A program made the position numbers and the translations under genes. The notes beneath the pieces are model-generated. The model did no database searches, was not told the DNA's origin, and saw only the letters and a list, made by a program, of their open reading frames with translations. Below, piece by piece: positions 59,175-64,000 of a stretch of DNA of 64,000 bases (position 1 is the stretch's first letter; each line of letters opens with the position of its first letter). The DNA is from Flavitalea plasmicola (GTDB taxonomy: Bacteria; Bacteroidota; Bacteroidia; Chitinophagales; Chitinophagaceae), in contig NZ_JAUOTO010000001.1 of assembly GCF_030546645.1 (NCBI RefSeq), forward strand, positions 682,001 to 746,000, given 5' to 3'.

Positions 59175-60104
59175 ATGGGACACTTACAACTGCATGTCGC
59201 TATCAGGCACCACTATCAAAAATGCGGAGAATTGGGCAAGGCCCTGGCCAGTGGTCCTGCTGAAGAGCCTGTTCACAGCTTCCGCCTGGAAGTGAAGAAG
59301 CTTCGGGCCTTGCTTCGTCTGGCTGCTTCGGTCAGCCATTCATCCGTTAAGGCAAAGCTGCCCCGGGAGCTGAAGACATTTTATGCGATGACGGGCGTTA
59401 TCCGCAACCTGCAGCTGCAGCGAAAGGCCCTGGAAAATGTTGCCGTGCAGGCGCATCTTGGCCTGCCGGCATCGTGCATTGCTTTATTGGACGATCGTAT
59501 CAATACGGCCGCTGACATGATGCTCCTCTTCCTGAAGAATCCCCGTCCTTTTGGAAAGAAAAGCAAGCAGTGGAGCGCACCTTCTCCTGCTGCTGCCACC
59601 GATGAGGCGGGAAAGAAATTCCTGCAGCAAAAAGCGAAAACTTTCCTGTCACCCGCGGCAGCAGATCTTCAGGACGAACAGCGCATCCATGCTATACGCA
59701 AAGAGCTGAAAGATATACTTTATGTCTGGCCTTATTTGTCGGAAAAAATTTTTAGACAGGCTCAATCCAACGGGCTGCCATCACAGGAGGAGCTATCTTC
59801 CCGGGGCCGCTTGCTGGGTGATTTCCACGATATATGCATTATACTGACCCTTTTGAAAGATAGAAGCTTCCTCCTTTCCGCGTGCCCTCAATCCGCGAAA
59901 TTCCTGGAGGTGGCCAGTGGTATCTGGCTCCATGACAAGCAGATCCTGCTGGAAAAGATCGAACAGGTTTTTGCAAACCCTCCGGAACCGGCTAACCTTC
60001 TGGAACCGGCCAACCTTCCTGGGCCGGTAAATCTCCCCGAACCTGTAACCTCTTCAGCTCCCATCAATCAAAACTTCGCGTCATATGAATTACATGTCGA
60101 CTGA
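59175..60104 (+). CDS. CHAD-domain protein
   Basis: A 309-residue protein with the histidine-rich helical CHAD domain (about 1-265), which binds polyphosphate in characterised members. The hallmark VHSFRLEVKKLRALLRL is present, with a second HAIRKELKDILYVWPYL further on. The C-terminal end (about 270-295) consists of a short proline repeat, PEPANLLEPANLPGPVNLPEPV, encoded by imperfect tandem DNA copies. The gene sits between DUF2892 and a dehydrogenase, whose start it overlaps by 20 bp. Polyphosphate storage would suit non-growing cells. Confidence 0.88.
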   Translation: MGHLQLHVAIRHHYQKCGELGKALASGPAEEPVHSFRLEVKKLRALLRLAASVSHSSVKAKLPRELKTFYAMTGVIRNLQLQRKALENVAVQAHLGLPASCIALLDDRINTAADMMLLFLKNPRPFGKKSKQWSAPSPAAATDEAGKKFLQQKAKTFLSPAAADLQDEQRIHAIRKELKDILYVWPYLSEKIFRQAQSNGLPSQEELSSRGRLLGDFHDICIILTLLKDRSFLLSACPQSAKFLEVASGIWLHDKQILLEKIEQVFANPPEPANLLEPANLPGPVNLPEPVTSSAPINQNFASYELHVD

Positions 60105-61122
60105 ACAGACGCAGACGGACATAATTCCTGCTGTCATGCAGGCAATGGTACTTGAAAAGGCAGGCGGCAGACTGGCAGCTTCAACGCTTGCCGTCCCCAA
60201 GCCCGGCCCGACACAAGTCCTGGTAAAGGTAATGGCCTGCGGCATCTGCCGCACCGACCTGCACGTGATTGATGGCGAGCTGCCTCATCCCAAGCTTCCG
60301 CTGGTCCCGGGACATGAGATCGTTGGAACCGTGGTGCGCACGGGCAGGAACATCACTACGCTGAAGGCCGGCGACATGGTGGGCATACCCTGGCTGGGAT
60401 ATACATGCGGCGCCTGCCGGTATTGCCTCCGGCAACAGGAGAACCTTTGCGAAAATGCGCTTTTCACAGGTTATACGATTGACGGCGGATATGCCGAATA
60501 CACCGTCGCCTATGAACAATATTGTTTTCAGATGGGAAGCCAGTATGCCTGCCCCGCCGGCGCGCCGCTGCTTTGCGCCGGCCTCATAGGCTACCGCTCC
60601 TACACAATGATCGGCCCACACGTAACGCGACTGGGTATTTATGGCTTTGGCGCTGCCGCCCATATTATCATACAGGTAGCCAGACACCAGCACATTGAAG
60701 TGTATGCCTTCACCCGGGACGGAGACCGCAGGGCACAGGAATTTGCACTGGCCCAGGGCGCAGTTTGGGCAGGAGGTGCTTCCGATGTTCCGCCTGCTTT
60801 GCTGGATGCCGCGATCATTTTCGCGCCGGCCGGCGAGTTGATCCCCCTGGCCCTGCGATCCATCGATAAAGGAGGCGTCGTCGTCTGCGGCGGCATCCAT
60901 ATGAGTAATATTCCCTCTTTCCCTTACCGCCTTCTTTGGGAGGAAAGGATCATCCGGTCCGTTGCGAATCTCTCCCGGAAAGATGGCCATGACTTTCTCG
61001 ACCTCGCCCCCCGGATACCCATCCGGACCGAAATACAACATTTTCCCCTTCTCCAGGCCAATGAGGCCCTGGAGGCATTCAGGAAAGGGGACGTCAGCGG
61101 GGCCGCCGTGCTCGTGATGTAA
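60085..61122 (+). CDS. Zinc-dependent alcohol dehydrogenase family protein (third copy)
   Basis: A 345-residue medium-chain dehydrogenase with catalytic zinc motif CGICRTDLH and GHEIVGTVV and a structural zinc loop CGACRYCLRQQENLC. The NAD fold reads IYGFGAAAHIIIQVA. A glycine in the usual GxGxxG is replaced (GFGAAAH), a known feature of the subgroup with this DGGYAEYTVAYE segment. It is the last gene of its unit, overlapping the CHAD gene by 20 bp, and ends before a terminator. Alternative ATGs occur at codons 4, 18 and 21. Confidence 0.88.
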   Translation: MNYMSTEQTQTDIIPAVMQAMVLEKAGGRLAASTLAVPKPGPTQVLVKVMACGICRTDLHVIDGELPHPKLPLVPGHEIVGTVVRTGRNITTLKAGDMVGIPWLGYTCGACRYCLRQQENLCENALFTGYTIDGGYAEYTVAYEQYCFQMGSQYACPAGAPLLCAGLIGYRSYTMIGPHVTRLGIYGFGAAAHIIIQVARHQHIEVYAFTRDGDRRAQEFALAQGAVWAGGASDVPPALLDAAIIFAPAGELIPLALRSIDKGGVVVCGGIHMSNIPSFPYRLLWEERIIRSVANLSRKDGHDFLDLAPRIPIRTEIQHFPLLQANEALEAFRKGDVSGAAVLVM

Positions 61123-61165
61123 TTTGGTTTTTTCAGAGGAATTTTAGTAAGCATTAGTAGCAAGC

Positions 61166-61193
61166 GGGGCCGGATATCTATCCGGCCCCTTTC
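61166..61193 (+). terminator. Rho-independent terminator after the third dehydrogenase
   Basis: Stem GGGGCCGGAT (61166-61175) and ATCCGGCCCC (61180-61189) with a four-base loop and a short T run. It lies 43 bp after the stop codon. Confidence 0.82.
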
Positions 61194-61232
61194 ATATTGC
61201 TGTCCCGACGGTTGCCAGACCTGTCGGCACTG

Positions 61233-62072
61233 TCAGGCGGATGCAATCTTAAAAATTACAGGCTGCCGCTTGTACGACTTGACCTTGCGTCCGTTCTGTA
61301 TGGCGGGGATCCACGTTCCGCTCTTGCGGATGACCCGGATGGCCTCCGCCCGAAGACCGCCTTCTTCCGGACCGCTGACTGCCTGTACGTCACTTACGTT
61401 CCCGTCTTTATCCACGATGAACTGTACCATCACTACTCCCTGGATCTCATTGGCCAGCGCATCGTCCGGATAGTGAAAATTCTTATTGAGGTATCGCAAC
61501 CATGCCGCCGGTCCGCCGGGATATTCAGACTCGATCTCCACCTTGGTAAAGGTCTTGTCATAATCTTCGACAACCTTTGCCTTGGGCGCTTCCACCACGC
61601 CCTTTCCTGCATCCGAGACAGGGGGGGCAGTGATCCCCTCATCCTTGATCCCTTCCTGGTTGATCGTCCCGATGCGGGTGTCTTCCAGCTTTTCCTGGAC
61701 AGGAGGTTTGTCCTCCTCTTTTACTTCATTGTCCTTTACGATCTTTGGAGGCGTAAATCGCGTGATCTCAATTTTTTGGAGGGGGACTTTCGGCGGCGGA
61801 GGCGGCGGTGGCAGGGGTTCGCTCTTCTTCTCTTCTACGACCTGCTCCAGCTGCACGTCCTTTACCATCATGACCTCTTTTTTCGTCCCGCCGTTGTTCT
61901 GAACGACGAAGAAGATGACGAAAAGGAGGCCCGTGACGCCCATCATTGCGCTAAGCGACGCCAACAGGCGTTTGTTATAATTCTTTCTCAGGTCATAGGC
62001 GCCATATTCCTTGTTCCTGCCATCAAATACGATGTCCAGGATACTGCTGTGTAGTACTTTATTGGCTTCCAT
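61233..62072 (-). CDS. tonB: Energy transducer TonB
   Basis: A 279-residue TonB-type protein. One N-terminal helix (about 32-52, SLSAMMGVTGLLFVIFFVV) precedes a proline-rich spacer with KSEPLPPPPPPPKVP. The C-terminal TonB domain (about 190-275) carries YPDDALANEIQGVVMVQFIVDKDGNVSDVQAVSG and the IPAIQNGRKVKSYKRQPVIFKI end. It couples the inner-membrane proton gradient to outer-membrane uptake. It is a single gene with a module-type promoter, not linked to exbB or exbD here. It could serve receptors such as the SusC at the left end. Confidence 0.93.
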   Translation of the reverse strand: MEANKVLHSSILDIVFDGRNKEYGAYDLRKNYNKRLLASLSAMMGVTGLLFVIFFVVQNNGGTKKEVMMVKDVQLEQVVEEKKSEPLPPPPPPPKVPLQKIEITRFTPPKIVKDNEVKEEDKPPVQEKLEDTRIGTINQEGIKDEGITAPPVSDAGKGVVEAPKAKVVEDYDKTFTKVEIESEYPGGPAAWLRYLNKNFHYPDDALANEIQGVVMVQFIVDKDGNVSDVQAVSGPEEGGLRAEAIRVIRKSGTWIPAIQNGRKVKSYKRQPVIFKIASA

Positions 62073-62110
62073 GATAATTATATTTCTTGATGAATAATAT
62101 CTCGTGATAT

Positions 62111-62175
62111 CAAAGCTAATGACAAGACGGTGCCGTTATTATGACCGCTGACCCCGCACGTAATGATCTCAATCA
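62111..62175 (-). promoter_or_regulatory. Tandem-operator promoter of tonB
   Basis: On the minus strand: distal TGATTGAGATCA (62164-62175, strict), proximal GGTCAGCGGTCA (62142-62153) keeping GTCA, 22 bp apart. After 23 bp is TAGCTTTG (62111-62118), a perfect -7 box. Confidence 0.72.
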
Positions 62176-62228
62176 ATACAATGACTGAGTTCCATCATCG
62201 CCCGGCATGGGCCAGACGTTTAACTTGG
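62164..62228 (+). promoter_or_regulatory. Tandem-operator promoter of the glucan phosphorylase
   Basis: Distal TGATCTCAATCA (62164-62175) is shared with the tonB promoter. The proximal TGAGTTCCATCA (62186-62197) is 22 bp further on. After 23 bp is TAACTTGG (62221-62228). The predicted start near 62233 falls on ATG 62234, so the mRNA is probably leaderless. Confidence 0.72.
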
Positions 62229-62233
62229 CAGGT

Positions 62234-63898
62234 ATGCCATTCACATTCAAACATCCATATACGCCCGCCCCCGGGTATTCCAGGCGGGTGGCCTATTTCT
62301 GCATGGAATATGCCATTCATCAGCCCTTGAAGATCTACGCCGGCGGACTGGGTTTCCTCGCAGGGTCTTACCTGCGCAGCGCCTTCGAACTAAAGCAAAA
62401 CCTGGTAGGCATCGGGATCTTATGGAAATACGGTTATTATGACCAGGTGCGTAAGAGCGATCAGACCATGGACATCCTTTTTGAGGAAAAGGTGTACGGT
62501 TTCCTGCAGCCGACGGATATCAAATTTGCCATCAGGATCTTCCAGCACGACGTTTGGGTCACCGCCTGGTACCTTCCACCTGAAGTTTTCAATACTGCCC
62601 CCCTTTTCCTGCTGAGCACCAACCTGCCGGAGAATGACTATCTCGCAAATACCATTTCACACAAGCTATACGATTTCAATCCCGAGACAAGGATCGCGGC
62701 TGCTATCTTGCTGGGAGTAGGAGGGGCCAGGCTGCTGGAAGAGCTGCAATGGCAGCCCGAGGTCTACCACCTCAATGAATCCCATGGCCTGCCGCTGGCA
62801 TTCTATTTATACAGCAAGCACAAGAACCTGGAAAAGGTGAAACAGCAGCTGGTATTCACCAATCATACCCCTGAAGAGGGAGGTAATCCAAAGAGCGATG
62901 TACGACTGCTGGAGAAAGCCAGTTTCTTCAGCGATATTCCCGTCACAGAGGTGAGGTCCATAACCCATATCGAAAATGGCGTCCTGGATCTTACAATGGC
63001 CGCTTTGCATATGTCGGGAGTGGCCAATGGCGTCTCCCGGCTTCATCAGCAGACCTTGCACAGGATGTGGAAGCAACATCCGGACATCTGTCCGATCCTG
63101 TCGATCACCAACGCGCAGAACTACACGTACTGGTCTGATAAGGAAATGTATAAGGCCTTGTCTGCCAATAATGATGAAGCATTGCAGAAAAGGAAGCTCG
63201 CTTGCAAGGAGCAGCTGTTTGAATTGGTGGCGGATCAGAATGGGGAGATCTTCAAAAAGGACGTGCTTACCCTCGTTTTTGCTAAGAGATATACGGGGTA
63301 TAAAAGGGCCGACCTCCTGCTGCGTGACATGGACAGGTTCGACAGGCTGGTGAACAACAGGGAAAGACCGGTGCAGATCATCTGGGCGGGCAAACCCTAT
63401 CCCATGGATTATACAGCGATCGGCGTATTTGATAAGATCGTCAACGCCTGTAAATCGTATGCCAACTGTTCGGTGATGGTGGGGTATGAGCTGAAGCTGT
63501 CTAAAATGTTGAAGCAGGGTGCTGATGTATGGTTAAACCTCCCGCGCATGGGGCATGAAGCCAGCGGGACCAGCGGCATGACGGCCGCCATGAATGGCGC
63601 CATCAACCTCTCCCTGCCGGATGGATGGTTCCCCGAATTTGCCAGGGACAAGCGCAATTGTTTTGTCATTCCGCCTTCGGATCCCTCGCTGCCGGAACAT
63701 CAGCAGGACGATGCAGATGCGATCAGCCTGTACAACCTCCTGGAAAAAGAGGTCATCCCCATGTATTATGACTACCCGGCCAGCTGGCGGGAGATCATAA
63801 AGAATGGCATGCGGGATATCGTGCCAACTTTTGACAGCGGTCGGATGGCGGCCGAATATTATAAGAAATTATACAATAGGGAAGACATACGTGAATAA
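62234..63898 (+). CDS. Short alpha-glucan phosphorylase-like protein (GT35) with altered PLP-lysine position
   Basis: A 554-residue glycogen/alpha-glucan phosphorylase-fold protein. It carries VAYFCMEYAIHQPLKIYAGGLGFLAGSYLRSA, the VYHLNESHGLP catalytic-site segment, TNHTPEEGGN, and the C-terminal HEASGTSGMTAAMNGAINLS. In canonical members the residue after Met is the pyridoxal-phosphate lysine (GMK); here it is Thr450. It would not form the usual Schiff base, so phosphorolysis is doubtful unless another lysine serves. The length is short for the family (about 800 for GlgP, less for the short class). ATG 62207 lies above the predicted transcript; ATG 62234 is used. It may still bind glycogen. 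Confidence 0.85.
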   Translation: MPFTFKHPYTPAPGYSRRVAYFCMEYAIHQPLKIYAGGLGFLAGSYLRSAFELKQNLVGIGILWKYGYYDQVRKSDQTMDILFEEKVYGFLQPTDIKFAIRIFQHDVWVTAWYLPPEVFNTAPLFLLSTNLPENDYLANTISHKLYDFNPETRIAAAILLGVGGARLLEELQWQPEVYHLNESHGLPLAFYLYSKHKNLEKVKQQLVFTNHTPEEGGNPKSDVRLLEKASFFSDIPVTEVRSITHIENGVLDLTMAALHMSGVANGVSRLHQQTLHRMWKQHPDICPILSITNAQNYTYWSDKEMYKALSANNDEALQKRKLACKEQLFELVADQNGEIFKKDVLTLVFAKRYTGYKRADLLLRDMDRFDRLVNNRERPVQIIWAGKPYPMDYTAIGVFDKIVNACKSYANCSVMVGYELKLSKMLKQGADVWLNLPRMGHEASGTSGMTAAMNGAINLSLPDGWFPEFARDKRNCFVIPPSDPSLPEHQQDDADAISLYNLLEKEVIPMYYDYPASWREIIKNGMRDIVPTFDSGRMAAEYYKKLYNREDIRE

Positions 63899-64000
63899 AG
63901 GCCCCGGGTGGTTAGGTGTTATTATTTAATTTCCAGTTCATTATTTTATAGTCTAATGCAACGGCATTATCTTTATGCTGGCAGAAAAGCGGGCTATGCC

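Noticed and set aside
63899-64000. Possible promoter TATCTTTA at 63968-63975 for a gene beyond the window
   Set aside because: The box fits, but no operators lie at the module distance and the next gene is not visible.

Overview
The window looks like a chromosomal segment of a Bacteroidetes bacterium, probably of the Chitinophagaceae. The evidence is a SusC/SusD pair, fused CcoN-CcoO oxidase subunits, promoters of the TAnnTTTG type, weak Shine-Dalgarno use and a moderately high GC content. The genus cannot be named from sequence alone. No rRNA, tRNA, CRISPR array, transposase or integrase was seen.

Layout. Positions 1-4.1 kb hold a SusD (cut by the window edge) and SusC pair on the minus strand, with an ordinary -33/-7 promoter at 4435-4467. 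A degenerate M23 peptidase lies at 4.5-5.7 kb. From about 5.8 kb to the end nearly every transcription unit belongs to one programme. Its units are: YceI-porin-YceI-CoA transferase-AdhP (5.9-10.8 kb); a small unknown protein and a receiver-CRP/FNR fusion regulator (10.9-12.4 kb); the cbb3 oxidase and its assembly genes ccoI-ccoS-ccoNO-ccoP-ccoG-fixH-tauE (12.6-21.5 kb); a PAS histidine kinase with an alcohol dehydrogenase (21.5-24.1 kb); USP-ppsA-L,D-transpeptidase (24.2-28.7 kb); holin-like-USP-pfkB plus a second receiver-CRP/FNR regulator (28.8-32.3 kb); Hsp20, baeRF3-type protein, USP, two P-type ATPases, USP and an M50-CBS protease (32.4-42.3 kb); AAA kinase, APH-like kinase and lipoprotein (42.5-44.8 kb); USP, an MCE/Mla transporter, a tryptophan-rich protein and FtsH (44.8-52.3 kb); MgtA-type ATPase and two USPs (52.3-56.7 kb); HemN with a HemG-like flavodoxin (56.8-58.8 kb); DUF2892, CHAD and a third alcohol dehydrogenase (58.9-61.1 kb); TonB and a short glucan phosphorylase (61.2-63.9 kb).

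The main discovery is regulatory. Twenty-one promoters carry the same 65-bp module: two palindromes close to TGAY-N4-RTCA whose centres are exactly 22 bp apart, then exactly 23 bp, then a TAnnTTTR-like -7 box. Divergent promoters often share the same operators. The operator has an FNR-like core, and both receiver-CRP/FNR fusions have the Glu/Arg pair expected to read TGA. The module also decides many start codons, several of which differ from the longest open frame.

Taken together the window reads as a hypoxia or quiescence island: a high-affinity oxidase, oxygen-independent heme synthesis, fermentative and gluconeogenic enzymes, seven universal stress proteins, Hsp20, cation ATPases, envelope maintenance and proteolysis. 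Its gene content resembles the mycobacterial DosR dormancy regulon (USPs, Hsp20, PfkB, P-type ATPase, APH/AAA kinase, M50-CBS protease), but it appears to be wired through a kinase and receiver-CRP fusions. Binding of the regulators to this module, and the signal sensed, are inferences.
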